Shown: positions 51,423 through 61,210, counted from the first letter of the stretch. The stretch: DNA of 64,000 bases from Rufibacter sediminis (GCF_014269285.1 NZ_JACOAF010000008.1:186001-250000); one strand, 5' to 3'. Notes: generated from the letters alone by a model not told the origin. A program made the numbers and translations.

Positions 51423-52234
51423 GCTGAAAAAGGCTTCAATTAAATTCTTAAAGGAATGGAGATGGCTTAAATGATATTTGAAAAAGATAAATTTATCTTT
51501 TTATTTTTACTAATCAACACTGAAGAAAATCTTTACACTTTAGAAAAGGAGGGGGAGCAATCATTATGCTGACATTAAGACTTATATTCTAATTACCCAT
51601 CTGATAGCACCAGAGGTATGTGGGAGAGTTGAAGATTGTTAAAACTGGTGGTACCTAAAGTTTTTCTCACTTCAATGTAGAGATTTTACTCAACTTATCT
51701 TAGTTCTAATGAAACGGCAGATTTTAGGTAAGTAAACTTGCCTATGTGCCCCTTTCACTTACATTAGAATTGCTTGCTAATCAATGATACGTTAATTGTT
51801 TGAAAAGTGGCGATAGCTGGAAAACAGGTGTTGTTAGCATTGCATCTCAACCTGTAAAGGAGACGATAAGTTGACTTTGGAGCAAAGTGGCCACTTACCC
51901 TTGCTTCCTGCAGATTCAATCTTTTACAGGGAGTGAAAGTTCTTTATACGAGACCGAGACTGACGAAATCCAAGATTGTAGTATGTTTAAGGGTAGTGGC
52001 ACCGAGTTTAGAATTTGTCAAAAGTAGTAGGCAAAGTTGGATTGTTTTATCAATAAAGTATTTGGAGTCACTTAAGCGAACAGAAAAGGGGAGAACTGCC
52101 TTTAACTTGAGCTAAACAGAGGCAGAAGAATTCCATCCCACTGTTATAAAATTTAATTGAACCTACTATTTGCAATCGTACTAAATAATTCTGCTATTCT
52201 GCAGAAAGTATGTCTAAATAGTGGTTGGCATAAA
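51423..52234. other. AT-rich spacer between glycan cluster and tRNA-Glu
   Basis: About 810 nt with no convincing gene. A 60-codon frame at 51933-52115 is probably accidental (no ribosome site, atypical composition). No integrase or attachment site seen, though the position beside a tRNA would be a normal integration spot. Confidence 0.5.
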
Positions 52235-52268
52235 TAAAAAAAGCCCCTCAGGATGAACTGAGAGGCTT
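52235..52268 (-). terminator. terminator of tRNA-Glu
   Basis: On the minus strand a stem AGCCTCTCAG / CTGAGGGGCT (one mismatch) is followed by T7, just after the tRNA 3' end. Confidence 0.85.
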
Positions 52269-52270
52269 CT

Positions 52271-52345
52271 TGGTAGTCCGTAGGGGAATCGAACCCCTGT
52301 TACCAGAATGAAAATCTGGTGTCCTAACCCCTAGACGAACGGACC
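52271..52345 (-). tRNA. tRNA-Glu (anticodon TTC)
   Basis: The cloverleaf can be drawn by eye: acceptor GGTCCGT with ACGGACT (first pair G-U), D-arm with TTCGTCTAGGGGTTAGGAC, anticodon stem CCAGA/TCTGG with loop TTTTCAT, T-arm GGGGTTCGATTCCCC, and encoded CCA. 75 nt including CCA. Confidence 0.95.
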
Positions 52346-52531
52346 ATCTTTCGGTTTTGATGGTGCAAATATAGAAGGCTGATTTTGATCTGCCAAACTT
52401 CTTTCAGAAAAAAGTTTCATCTTTTAACTCCTCTGGAGCACTGTGAGACGTAAGTAGCTGATAGTGATGTTTTATACTGCTGAAAATATTTTCTGTTTCT
52501 AGCCTGCTTTCTGCAAACTACCCTCAAAATG

Positions 52532-52572
52532 CAGGCTCCGGAGTCAAAATGAAGTCTTGACTCCGGAGCCTG
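52532..52572. repeat. perfect 16-bp hairpin
   Basis: CAGGCTCCGGAGTCAA (52532-52547) with its exact complement (52557-52572). A dispersed hairpin copy follows at about 52579-52615. Between tRNA-Glu and the 439-residue gene, downstream of the latter. Confidence 0.85.
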
Positions 52573-52675
52573 TAAGGGCGTTTTCTCCCTGTTTTTATAA
52601 AATCAGCCTTAAAATAGATCAGCTATGATGACCGTCAGCGCTTCAGGGGATACGTTTTAGGAAGTGCCCTGAAAA

Positions 52676-53995
52676 TTACTCCAGATTCAGCCGGCCGCCG
52701 TGTTTGTGCAGGTTGTAGAGTTGGCGGGCTGTTTCAAACGTGGTGGCGTTTTCCAGGCCGCTCTTCTTTCGGGCCTGCTTTTCGTTTTCACCTTCAAAAA
52801 GGCAGTCTACATACTGCTGGTAACAGGTTCTGAGGTGCTGAAACAAGTTCTGCAGTGAGGTTTGGGCAATGTCAATCTGTTGAGCGTCAAAGGCAGTCCG
52901 TTCCAGAATCTCCTCCACCAGGTAAAACTCTTCCTGCATGATCTGGTGGGTTCCGTCTTCGCCTAACACCAAAGGTTTATATACCCGGAAGTAGTGCTGA
53001 TCCGCTTGAAACGTGCTGCCGGTACTGTCCTGAAGGTTGAGCACAATGGGCGAATCGGGGAGGGGGCTTTCCTGCTGACGGGTAAAGAAGTCCAGAACCA
53101 GTTCTCCCTGGTGCGGGTAATGGGCAAAAAGTTGGACAAGTTCCCGAAAGTCAAAGCCCAAAGAAAGAGTTTTGGTGTCGGTCCCGCTGTGAAGCTTTCC
53201 GTTTACCGTCACAGCCGTGTCCAGGTCATACACGATCTCCTCCATCTCGAAGACATCGGTGAGCAGTAGGGATTCTGGCGCGTAGGTAGCCGGATCAATA
53301 CCGATGAGCGGCAGCAGTTCATCCTCAGGATACACCGGAGAAGCCGAGGGCTTCTCCGGTGTATCCCGGTCTTTCTGGACCAGGCTGGAGACAAAGATGC
53401 TGTGTTCCTCGCTTTCGCCCAGGTTCTTCAGCTGCTGCAGGTATGTGTCCAGAAACTGCAGGTGCGGTTTCAGGGCTTTGTAGATCTTAGTTCTCCGGAA
53501 ACTCTTGCGGTGGTAATACAGCAGCGTGGCCACCTCGCCGTAGCAGTCCAGCTCCTTCACTGATTCCATCTCCTGCAACACCGCCTCGGGGGTGGCTTTG
53601 TCTTTCAGGAGCATTTCTTCAAACAGAAAAATAGGATAATCATGAGTGGGCTGACCTATTTCGGGCAGCACGTTGAACGCGCTCATCTTGCCGGACTTGG
53701 CTTCCTGCAGAACCTCCAAATTGGTTTTTACCGGTGCCATCAGGTGCTCAGTGGCCGCAGTTTGCAGTTGCTGTTGGGTGTCTTCCAGAACTTGGTCAGT
53801 TAAGGAAGCTTTTTCGGTAAACTGCCACAGAATCTGCAGGTGGGTATGGGAAGGCGGAAGCCCATAGGCGGCCATAATCTCTTCCTCCAGCTCTATCACA
53901 GTTTCAAAAAGTTCGGTATTCTCCTCAGGGCCGCCGTTTTCTTTTAATTCCTGATAATGATGGTAATATGTCGTAAGTTTTTCCGTCACCTGCAT
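52676..53995 (-). CDS. hypothetical protein, 439 residues
   Basis: Unrecognised. Acidic, mostly helical, with no signal peptide. A predicted coiled or helical N-terminal half (LFETVIELEEEIMAAYGL, LEDTQQQLQTAATEHL) is joined to a beta-containing middle (DLDTAVTVNGKLHSGTDTKT, FDFRELVQLFAHYPHQGELV) and a helical end (LQNLFQHLRTCYQQYVDCLF). Within it, 53328-53366 is a perfect 18-bp inverted repeat that stays in frame. Starts at ATG 53995. Codon use is like the chromosome. Function unknown. Confidence 0.7.
   Translation of the reverse strand: MQVTEKLTTYYHHYQELKENGGPEENTELFETVIELEEEIMAAYGLPPSHTHLQILWQFTEKASLTDQVLEDTQQQLQTAATEHLMAPVKTNLEVLQEAKSGKMSAFNVLPEIGQPTHDYPIFLFEEMLLKDKATPEAVLQEMESVKELDCYGEVATLLYYHRKSFRRTKIYKALKPHLQFLDTYLQQLKNLGESEEHSIFVSSLVQKDRDTPEKPSASPVYPEDELLPLIGIDPATYAPESLLLTDVFEMEEIVYDLDTAVTVNGKLHSGTDTKTLSLGFDFRELVQLFAHYPHQGELVLDFFTRQQESPLPDSPIVLNLQDSTGSTFQADQHYFRVYKPLVLGEDGTHQIMQEEFYLVEEILERTAFDAQQIDIAQTSLQNLFQHLRTCYQQYVDCLFEGENEKQARKKSGLENATTFETARQLYNLHKHGGRLNLE
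53328..53366. repeat. in-frame perfect 18-bp inverted repeat inside a gene
   Basis: GGATACACCGGAGAAGCC at 53328-53345, loop GAG, and its exact complement at 53349-53366. It encodes the DTPEKPSASPVYP segment of the 439-residue protein. Confidence 0.9.
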
Positions 53996-53999
53996 ATCC

Positions 54000-54351
54000 A
54001 GTTATTTTCTTTCCGAAGTTAAAAGATGGCTTTATGCGTTTAAGGGTCCTTTTTCAAAAAGGAGGTCTAAAACAACCGGTGGAAAAAGTACTTACCGGCG
54101 CAGTTTACACAACTGTTGAGACTTAGTACGCAAATGCAGACGGAATAGTCTTGCACTTTTAGGATAATTTGTAGCGGTCAGCCAGCGGTCATCTACCGGC
54201 TTGCAGGGGAGGTCAACACAGAAAGACAGAATCTCTGTTTCACTTTTAAAACAAAGGGAGGCCGTAAAGGTTTGGGGCCTTGGCTGTTTTGGGGCTGTTT
54301 TCAGGAAAGTAGGGCAAAAACAGCCGTGCCCCGGCAGGAGCGGGCTGTGTT
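54000..54351. repeat. spacer with two dispersed hairpin copies
   Basis: Copies at 54036-54073 (GCGTTTAAGGGTCCTTTTTC with AAAAAGGAGGTCTAAAAC) and 54283-54325 (GGCTGTTTTGGGGCTGTTTT with GGGCAAAAACAGCC). The 210 nt between them contain no visible gene. Confidence 0.6.
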
Positions 54352-54897
54352 TTAAGAAAGACGATGTTCCTCCAGATAGATAGCGGGAACGGCATCCGTG
54401 AGCCAAACCTGGTTCTCGGAAAGGTAGAAGTGATGGCCGGCCTGGTGCATCTGACCGCTTTTCACCACGAAGACGAAAGGTTTCCCGTGCCGGGCTCCTA
54501 CTCGGGTAGCCGTCTCCACGTCGGCGGAGAGATGCACGTATTGCCTCGATCTCCGTTGAATTCCCTCCTTCCAAATAGACGCCAAATAACCTTCTGTCGT
54601 TCCGTGGTACAGCACCGCAGGCGGCTCCACGGGCCGTAGTTGCAAATCTACCCCAATGGAGTGGCCCTGACTGGCTCTGAGACGGGTGTGATCTTCATTG
54701 AACGCGAAGCGGTGCTTGTCATTTGTCTCTACTACTTCTTCCAACTTCTCCAGTGTCATCGGGCGGCCCGAGGCGTTCATGCGGTGCAGAAGATGCTCTA
54801 CGTCAGCCCAGCCCTCGGCATCCAGGTCAATGCCCAGCGCCTCCGGCTTGTGACGTAGCACCAGGCTGAGGAATTTGCTGATTTCTTGGTTTCTCAT
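54352..54897 (-). CDS. kptA: RNA 2'-phosphotransferase (KptA/Tpt1)
   Basis: 181 residues. Transfers an internal RNA 2'-phosphate to NAD+, a step known from tRNA splicing in eukaryotes; in bacteria the natural substrate is unclear. Motifs: the N-terminal RNA-binding part SKFLSLVLRHKPEALGI, RASQGHS, YHGT(TEGYLASI), RRSRQYVHLS, and a C-terminal Val-rich strand PFVFVVKSG. Normal length. Single gene on the minus strand, followed by hairpin-rich DNA; the 2'-5' RNA ligase-like protein at 27 kb is another RNA-end enzyme of the window. Confidence 0.93.
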   Translation of the reverse strand: MRNQEISKFLSLVLRHKPEALGIDLDAEGWADVEHLLHRMNASGRPMTLEKLEEVVETNDKHRFAFNEDHTRLRASQGHSIGVDLQLRPVEPPAVLYHGTTEGYLASIWKEGIQRRSRQYVHLSADVETATRVGARHGKPFVFVVKSGQMHQAGHHFYLSENQVWLTDAVPAIYLEEHRLS

Positions 54898-54933
54898 GTC
54901 TAAAGGTCTTTCTGAAGTCTCCTAATGGCTAGG

Positions 54934-54972
54934 CTGTTTTACGGTCATATTCCGGAAAAGACACCTAAAACG
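54934..54972. repeat. dispersed hairpin element copy upstream of kptA
   Basis: GGCTGTTTTACGGTCATATT with CCGGAAAAGACACCTAAAAC; degraded copy. Confidence 0.5.
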
Positions 54973-55007
54973 GCTGTTCCATCTTTGGTTGCGCCTGATG
55001 ACCGCTT

Positions 55008-55041
55008 AAAAAAAGAAGAGCCCGGCAAAACCGGGCTCTTC
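55008..55041 (-). terminator. rho-independent terminator after the tricorn-like gene
   Basis: Stem GAAGAGCCCGG / CCGGGCTCTTC (55015-55025, 55031-55041) with a T7 run on the minus strand. Confidence 0.9.
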
Positions 55042-55060
55042 CATGTATCCGTTACGAAAA

Positions 55061-58000
55061 CTATTTTACTTCTTTCAGGAGCTCCTGAACGGCTACTTCC
55101 AACTGTTGGTCTTTGCCTTTGCTCACCAGTTCGTACTCGTTCATCACTTTCACGTCTGGTTCGGTCTGCAGGTTCTCCAGGTAGCGGCCCTGCACGTCTT
55201 TCACGCCCAGCGGCGGAACACCCCAGCGCACGCTGTTGTCCTGCAGAGACTCCCATCCGGCGAAAGTACAGGTGCCGGGTACCGGCATGCCCACCAATTT
55301 GCCCAGTTTCAGATCCTGGTAGCTGAACGCGAAGCAGTGGCCGTCTGAGTAGTTAGCTTCATTGGCCAGCGCGATGCTGGGTTTGGTCCAACGGAACGAC
55401 GGCTCAATGCCGGTGGAGCGGTTATCGGTGGTGTAGTTTAGGAACTGTTTGCCGCTCAGGAACATGGCCAGATCAGCGACCAGGTCGCCGCCGCCGTTGT
55501 TACGGGTGTCTACCACCATGCCTTTGCGGTTGGCGTATTTGCCCATCACTTCCTCGTACACGGTGCGATAGCTAGGGTCGTTCATGCCCGGGATGTGCAC
55601 GTAGCCCAACTGGCCGTTGCTCAGGCGATCCACTTCCTCGGCGTTGCGGCGCACCCAGCGCTTGTACAGCAAGGTACTTTCCTCGCCCGGCGAGATGGGT
55701 TTCACGGTGATGTCTCTCCGCTTTTTAGACGCCGGATCATAGATGGTCACCAGCGTGTTCTTGCCCGCTTTGCGGTTCAGGAATTGCGCGTAGTCTTTGT
55801 CTGAGGACAAGGTTTCACCGTCAATCTTTTCAATCACCATGCCCGGTTTCACGTCAAAACCAGCCCGCTGTAGCGGTCCTTCCAGAATGACTTCGTCTAT
55901 TTTAAGGCCGTTTCCGGTAAAAGCAGGGTCATAGAAAATCCCCAGGGAAGCAGTGGCATCGGCGTTTACGGGCACGTTGGAGAAGCTGGAGCCCGAGTGC
56001 GATACGTTCAACTCGCCCAGCAATTCGCTCAGCATCTCAGAGAACTCATAGTTGTTGCTGATGTGCGGCAGGTATTTCTCGTAGTCGGTTTTCAGGGCGG
56101 CCCAGTTAGCACCGTGGAAACCGGCGGTGTAGAAGGTCTTGTTGGTGCGGCGCCACACGTGCTCAAACATGAAAGCGCGTTCGGCGGCCACGTTCAGGTT
56201 CATGTCGCCGCTGATGGCCACGTTCTCCTGCTTGTTAGCCGCCGGGTCTAATTTGATCACGCGGCCATCGGCTAAGAGGAACAGGTTTTTGAAGTCTTTG
56301 TCCCAGTCCATGCTGGCGCGATTGGCGTTCAGGGTCACGGCCATTTTGGTTTCCTTCGTGCGAAGGTTGGTGCTCCAGAGATTATAGCCTTTCTCAAAAC
56401 GGGCCAGGTAGTAGAGCGTCTCGCCGTCTTTGGACACCAGCGCGTCGCCTAACTGCGAAGAATGAAGGGTGAGCCGGGCTTTGCGGGTTTTCAGGCCTTC
56501 CCAGTCAATGGCCAGTTCCTCGTCTTTTTTCTTCTTTTTGGCTTTTTCCTTGTCTTTGGCGGCTTTCTCATCGTCTTCCTTCACCAAGGCGTAATCTTCT
56601 TTGCTCAACCGGAATTTGTCATACGCGCCTTGGGTCATGAACATCGCGAAAATGTCTGACTGGGCACCGCCGCTGTTGGCCTGGGCGCGCATGCCCTCGC
56701 GGGTGCTGTTCCAGATGAGCATGTTGCCGCCGGCCATCCACTGCGGTGAGTCATCCTGGTAGCCGCTCTCGGTGAGGTTAATCTTTTTGCCTTTTCCGTC
56801 AGCCGAGATCAAGCCCACTTCGCCGTTGGCGAAACCCGGCTCCGAGAAATCGAACGCGATCCATTTGCTATCCGGGCTCCAGGTGAAGTACTGGTCGTTC
56901 TCGCGCATGGAGAACAGCTCGTTGGTGGTGAGCAGCGTGCGGACCTTTTTGTCTTTGATGTTGTACACCTTCAGGGTCATGCGGTCTTCCACAAACGCAA
57001 TCTCCTTGCCGTCCGGTGAGAACTGGGGCTCGTAGTTTTCCTTGTCATTGTTGATGACGGCGGTCTCGTTCAGCAGGGTAGAGGCATAGAAATACGGCTC
57101 CTCCTTGCGGGTGATCTGCGTCTGGTAGATTTTCCAGCCTTTGCCGCGCTCGGTGGCATAAATCAAGGTTTTGCCATCGGGCGAGAAGCTCACGTGGCGT
57201 TCCTGCTCGGGCGTGTTGGTGATGCGCTTGGTCGCGGAGCCTTCCACCGCTGAAACGAATACCTCGCCGCGGTAAATAAAGGCCACTTCCTTGCCGTTGG
57301 GCGACACCGCCAGATCCTGCACGCCGTTACCGGCCACCGGAACGATGCGCTCGTTGTTGGACTTCACATCGGTGGCGATGACCACGTTCACTTTCTGCGG
57401 CGTGCCGTTGCCTTGCAGGGTGTACAGGTCACCGTCAAAGCCGAAGCACAGGACTCCGTTGTTGGAGGCAGTCAGGAACCGAACCGGATGTTTGGTGAAG
57501 TTGGTCACCTTGGTAGAGGTGCCGGGTTTGTCAGCGGCCATGCGGTGCACGTTGAACGTGCCGCTTTCCTCACTTAAATAATAGATAGTTTTGTCATTGT
57601 CGGAGAAAACCGGGGTGCGGTCTTCTCCGGCGTAGGTGGTCAGTTTGGTGTGTTTGCCGGTTTTGGTGTCAAAGCTCCACAGATCACGCGCTACGGAGGA
57701 GACGTGGTGCTTGCGCCACTGGTTCTCGCCGCCTTTCTTATCCTGGTACAGCATGATCTGGCCGTTCTGGTTCAGTTTCACTTCCTCAGCGGGCGTGGTC
57801 AAAACCTGCTGCACGCGGCCACCGCCCAAAGCCACTTTGTACAGCTCGGGCTGGGCAAAGGTAGGGAACTGACGGTTGGCGGCCTGGTCCATGCGGGTAG
57901 ACCCAAAGTAGACGGTCTTGCCGTCAGGGCTGAACTCATACGGGTACTCGTTGGCCGAGTGGAACGTCATGCGCTGCGCCTCGCCGCCAGTGGCCGGCAT

Positions 58001-58282
58001 CTGGAACAAGTCAAAGTTGCCGTAGCGGTCAGAGGCAAACACAATGGTTTTGCCGTCTTTGCTCCAAATCGGCATGAAATCATGCGCTTCGTGCACGGTG
58101 AGCGGTTGGGCGGTGCCTCCGCTGGCCGGTACCCGGTACAGGTCACCTTTGTAGGTGAAGACAATGGTTTGCCCGTCTGGGGAGATGGAGGAGTAACGCA
58201 GCCAGGAGGGTGCGTTCTGGGCTTGGGCCGCACTTACCGTGCTGGCCAGCACTGCCCCGGTGAACAGTAGTTTTTTAAGCAT
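55061..58282 (-). CDS. tricorn-type S41 protease
   Basis: 1073 residues with a signal peptide (MLKKLLFTGAVLASTVSAAQ). WD40-like/PD40 beta-propeller repeats (SPDGQTIVFTYKGDLYRVPA, SKDGKTIVFASDRYGNFDLF and so on) fill the first 550 residues. They are followed by a Lys-rich linker (KAAKDKEKAKKKKKDEEL), a PDZ domain (LQRAGFDVKPGMVIEKIDG) and an S41 peptidase domain with the nucleophile near Ser979 (EANYSDGHCF). It degrades peptides in the periplasm. Large tricorn homologues are common in Bacteroidetes. Terminator directly downstream; AT-rich promoter region upstream. Confidence 0.92.
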   Translation of the reverse strand: MLKKLLFTGAVLASTVSAAQAQNAPSWLRYSSISPDGQTIVFTYKGDLYRVPASGGTAQPLTVHEAHDFMPIWSKDGKTIVFASDRYGNFDLFQMPATGGEAQRMTFHSANEYPYEFSPDGKTVYFGSTRMDQAANRQFPTFAQPELYKVALGGGRVQQVLTTPAEEVKLNQNGQIMLYQDKKGGENQWRKHHVSSVARDLWSFDTKTGKHTKLTTYAGEDRTPVFSDNDKTIYYLSEESGTFNVHRMAADKPGTSTKVTNFTKHPVRFLTASNNGVLCFGFDGDLYTLQGNGTPQKVNVVIATDVKSNNERIVPVAGNGVQDLAVSPNGKEVAFIYRGEVFVSAVEGSATKRITNTPEQERHVSFSPDGKTLIYATERGKGWKIYQTQITRKEEPYFYASTLLNETAVINNDKENYEPQFSPDGKEIAFVEDRMTLKVYNIKDKKVRTLLTTNELFSMRENDQYFTWSPDSKWIAFDFSEPGFANGEVGLISADGKGKKINLTESGYQDDSPQWMAGGNMLIWNSTREGMRAQANSGGAQSDIFAMFMTQGAYDKFRLSKEDYALVKEDDEKAAKDKEKAKKKKKDEELAIDWEGLKTRKARLTLHSSQLGDALVSKDGETLYYLARFEKGYNLWSTNLRTKETKMAVTLNANRASMDWDKDFKNLFLLADGRVIKLDPAANKQENVAISGDMNLNVAAERAFMFEHVWRRTNKTFYTAGFHGANWAALKTDYEKYLPHISNNYEFSEMLSELLGELNVSHSGSSFSNVPVNADATASLGIFYDPAFTGNGLKIDEVILEGPLQRAGFDVKPGMVIEKIDGETLSSDKDYAQFLNRKAGKNTLVTIYDPASKKRRDITVKPISPGEESTLLYKRWVRRNAEEVDRLSNGQLGYVHIPGMNDPSYRTVYEEVMGKYANRKGMVVDTRNNGGGDLVADLAMFLSGKQFLNYTTDNRSTGIEPSFRWTKPSIALANEANYSDGHCFAFSYQDLKLGKLVGMPVPGTCTFAGWESLQDNSVRWGVPPLGVKDVQGRYLENLQTEPDVKVMNEYELVSKGKDQQLEVAVQELLKEVK

Positions 58283-58768
58283 AGAAGGGTTGAAATGCGC
58301 AGTAAGATACGGAGAGCTTGGATGATATAAAAGAGAAGAAACTGCGCCTACGGCTTAGAATAATAGCTTCTGAAGGAGCGTGTACCTGGTAGTAGCACAG
58401 ACCTGGAGTGCAGATAAATCAATGTGATCAAGATTGAGAGTATCCGTTTTGAGGATCGAATCCAGAAAACACCTTTAAAACAGTAATTCCAGATTAACTA
58501 CTCTAGTGATAATAGGCTTATATACTTCTTTATCCCTTTCTATTATAATTGGTGTAAGTTTTTAGATTAATGAATTGAATAATAATGTCTTATACAGGTT
58601 TAGGGGCTGATTTATTAAATTCATTCTATATTTAATTTGGAATAAATCTAAATAGGTCGTTAGTTTGTCACTGTTTAGAAAGTGTCTAAATAATAGCTCA
58701 GGAGTAATGTTGACGAACCTTCCTCCTGAGTTGCAAATGAACCCCCTTTAGATTTAAACCTCTATACC
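58283..58768. other. divergent spacer, tricorn / TonB receptor
   Basis: About 485 AT-rich nt without a visible gene. A degraded dispersed hairpin sits near 58448-58482. It should contain promoters for both flanking genes; no Fur-type or promoter motif could be assigned with confidence. Confidence 0.5.
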
Positions 58769-61210
58769 ATGTTCAAAAAGCTTACCCTATATACCTTCAT
58801 TCTGCTCTTCAGCCATGTTGCCATGGCGCAACGCCATACCTCCACAATTAGAGGAACTGTCACCCAGGAGAACGGCACGCCGCTGGCCTTTGCCACCGTT
58901 GCCTTGGTGGGCACCTCCTACGGAACCTCCACCAATGAAGCCGGTTTCTATGAACTAAAGCCTCTGGCCGAAGGAACCTACCAGATCCGGATTTCCATGC
59001 TGGGGTTTCAAACCTTAGACAAAAAGTTTCAACTGTTAAGCAATCAGGAACTGGAGCTGTCTTTTGCCTTGAAGCCGGTAGCCAACCAGATTGGGCAGGT
59101 AGAAGTGTTCGGGGAGCGGGAGAAACAGCCCGATAAGTTAGATGCCATCACCCGACTTCCTTTAAAACCCGTGGACCAACTTCAGTCCATCTCTGTTATC
59201 TCTGACCGCTTAATTGAGCAGCAAGGTGCGTTGACGGTGATGGAAGCGGCCCGCAACGTGCCGGGGGTGTATACCTATTCCACCTACGGCGGCGTGCGCG
59301 AAAGTATTTCCTCCCGTGGTTTCCGCGGAATTCCCACCCTCAAGAACGGCGTGCGCGTGATGACCGATTTCCGAGGCATGGGTTTCTCCACTGATATGCA
59401 GGGCGTGGAGAGCATTCAGGTGCTGAAAGGAGCTACCTCGGTGACCATGGGCGCGGCCGATGATCTTGGTGGCCCCGGCGGAATTGTAAACGTGGTGACC
59501 AAAACGCCTAAGTTTGAGAACGGCGGAAAAGCCTCGTTGCGCGTGGGTAGCTGGGGATTAGTTCGTCCTACCTTTGATGTGCAGGGCGTCCTGAACGAGA
59601 CCAACACGCTGGCCTTCCGGTTGAACGGAGCCTATGAGCGCGGCGGAAAATACCGCGATCATATGGAGAAAGAATCGTTCTACATCAATCCTTCTTTGGC
59701 CTGGCGCCCAGATGCCAAAACCTCGGTAATTCTGGAGATGGATTACTTCAACAACAACCAAACCATTGACGCCGGTACGGTGAATCTTAGTGTGGGCAAC
59801 AAAGAGAACAAAATCTATGACCTGCCCACCGACCAGTTCCTGGGTTTTGAGTCAGACCTTTCAATCGTGAAACACACGACGTTTGCCGCCAGAATCAAGC
59901 GTGATTTGAATGACCAGTTCTACCTGCGGGCAGCCTATTTCCGATCTAACTATGACTCAGACGCGATCAGGACTTCTTTGTCGGCGGTAAAAGCCAATCC
60001 GGCCAATGACATCAACGTCAATCAGGTCACCATCTTCAACCGATCCATCGGGCATAACCAGGCTCGGGTAGATAAAACCAGCGTCTTCCAGATGGATTTG
60101 GTGGGGGTAGACGTGGAGACTGGTTTCCTGAAACACACGCTGCAGGCCGGGTTTGATTACAGAACCATCAACCTGACCCAGCCGATTTTCAATACCCTGG
60201 CCATTGACCAGATCAACGTGCTGGACCCGGCTACTATCACCAATACCTTACCCAGTGCCACGCCTAACTTTACCAAAACCGGCGGTACGCAGTCGTTTGA
60301 CACCAGAGTGGGCCTCATGTTCCAGGATGTGATTCAGGTAACGCCTTGGGCCAGATTATACGGTAGCCTCCGTTACAGCACCACCCAAACCAATTCGCCG
60401 GAAGGTTCCCGAATTGAACGTTCTAATTACTGGAATCCGCTGGGCGGGGTGGTGTTCACCCTCAAGGAAGGCTTGAACCTGTTTGGTTCCTATACCAACA
60501 GTACCAACCCAAGATCAGCCTCGGTGGTGGATGCGAACGGAAACACCTTGGGAGCCGAGCGTATTGACCAGATTGAAGCGGGAATCAAGTCCAGCTGGCT
60601 CAACGATCGGTTCAGAGCAAACTTGACGCTCTACAAAATCAACAACAAAGACATGAACCTGGAAGTGTTCAGGGTAGATGAAGCCGGCGCGGTGGTGCCT
60701 ACGGGCTATTTCACCAAAGGCGGAAACGATGAGCGCAAAGGCGTGGAAGTGGAACTGACCGGAAGAATTCTGCCTAATCTGGAACTGGTTACCGGGTACG
60801 CCTACATTGATGCCCAATACAAAGAACACACTACCTTTGTGCCGGGCTCATCGCCTAACAACACGCCCAAGCACACTTTCAACGCCTGGGCAAACTACTC
60901 AGTGCTGGTAGGTGCCTTGAGAGGAGCCAACATCGGGGTAGGGGCCTATTACCTGGGCAAGCGTCCGTACAATGACTGGACCCTGGAAGGCGTGCAGTAC
61001 CACAACATTGACCCCAACACCGCTCCTTGGTACAACAAGGCTTACACCACGGTGAATGCGCAGATTGGCTATGACTTTCACGAACACTGGGGAGTGCGGG
61101 TGCTGTTCAACAACATCCTGGACGAAGTTGGGTTTGACGCCTACCGTACCTCCTTCATTGACAGAATACAACCCAGAAATTTCTCGGGCACACTTACCTA
61201 TCGTTTCTAA
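58769..61210 (+). CDS. TonB-dependent siderophore receptor
   Basis: 813 residues. Signal peptide (MFKKLTLYTFILLFSHVAMA), then a carboxypeptidase-like regulatory domain (about 25-110; GTVTQENGTPLAFATVALVG), a plug domain (SVISDRLIEQQGALTVMEAA, SSRGFRGIPT) and a 22-strand barrel ending RNFSGTLTYRF. The plug and barrel resemble the ferric-siderophore (FhuA-like) subgroup. Imports an iron chelate using energy from TonB. A PepSY protein follows 86 nt downstream, likely a ferric reductase working on the same cargo. Confidence 0.92.
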   Translation: MFKKLTLYTFILLFSHVAMAQRHTSTIRGTVTQENGTPLAFATVALVGTSYGTSTNEAGFYELKPLAEGTYQIRISMLGFQTLDKKFQLLSNQELELSFALKPVANQIGQVEVFGEREKQPDKLDAITRLPLKPVDQLQSISVISDRLIEQQGALTVMEAARNVPGVYTYSTYGGVRESISSRGFRGIPTLKNGVRVMTDFRGMGFSTDMQGVESIQVLKGATSVTMGAADDLGGPGGIVNVVTKTPKFENGGKASLRVGSWGLVRPTFDVQGVLNETNTLAFRLNGAYERGGKYRDHMEKESFYINPSLAWRPDAKTSVILEMDYFNNNQTIDAGTVNLSVGNKENKIYDLPTDQFLGFESDLSIVKHTTFAARIKRDLNDQFYLRAAYFRSNYDSDAIRTSLSAVKANPANDINVNQVTIFNRSIGHNQARVDKTSVFQMDLVGVDVETGFLKHTLQAGFDYRTINLTQPIFNTLAIDQINVLDPATITNTLPSATPNFTKTGGTQSFDTRVGLMFQDVIQVTPWARLYGSLRYSTTQTNSPEGSRIERSNYWNPLGGVVFTLKEGLNLFGSYTNSTNPRSASVVDANGNTLGAERIDQIEAGIKSSWLNDRFRANLTLYKINNKDMNLEVFRVDEAGAVVPTGYFTKGGNDERKGVEVELTGRILPNLELVTGYAYIDAQYKEHTTFVPGSSPNNTPKHTFNAWANYSVLVGALRGANIGVGAYYLGKRPYNDWTLEGVQYHNIDPNTAPWYNKAYTTVNAQIGYDFHEHWGVRVLFNNILDEVGFDAYRTSFIDRIQPRNFSGTLTYRF

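Noticed and set aside
51933-52115. 60-codon frame in the AT-rich spacer before tRNA-Glu
   Set aside because: No ribosome site, no recognised similarity, and composition like the surrounding noncoding DNA.
52271-52345. tRNA-Glu as the attachment site of an integrated island
   Set aside because: No integrase gene and no second copy of the tRNA 3' end seen in the window; kept only as a possibility.
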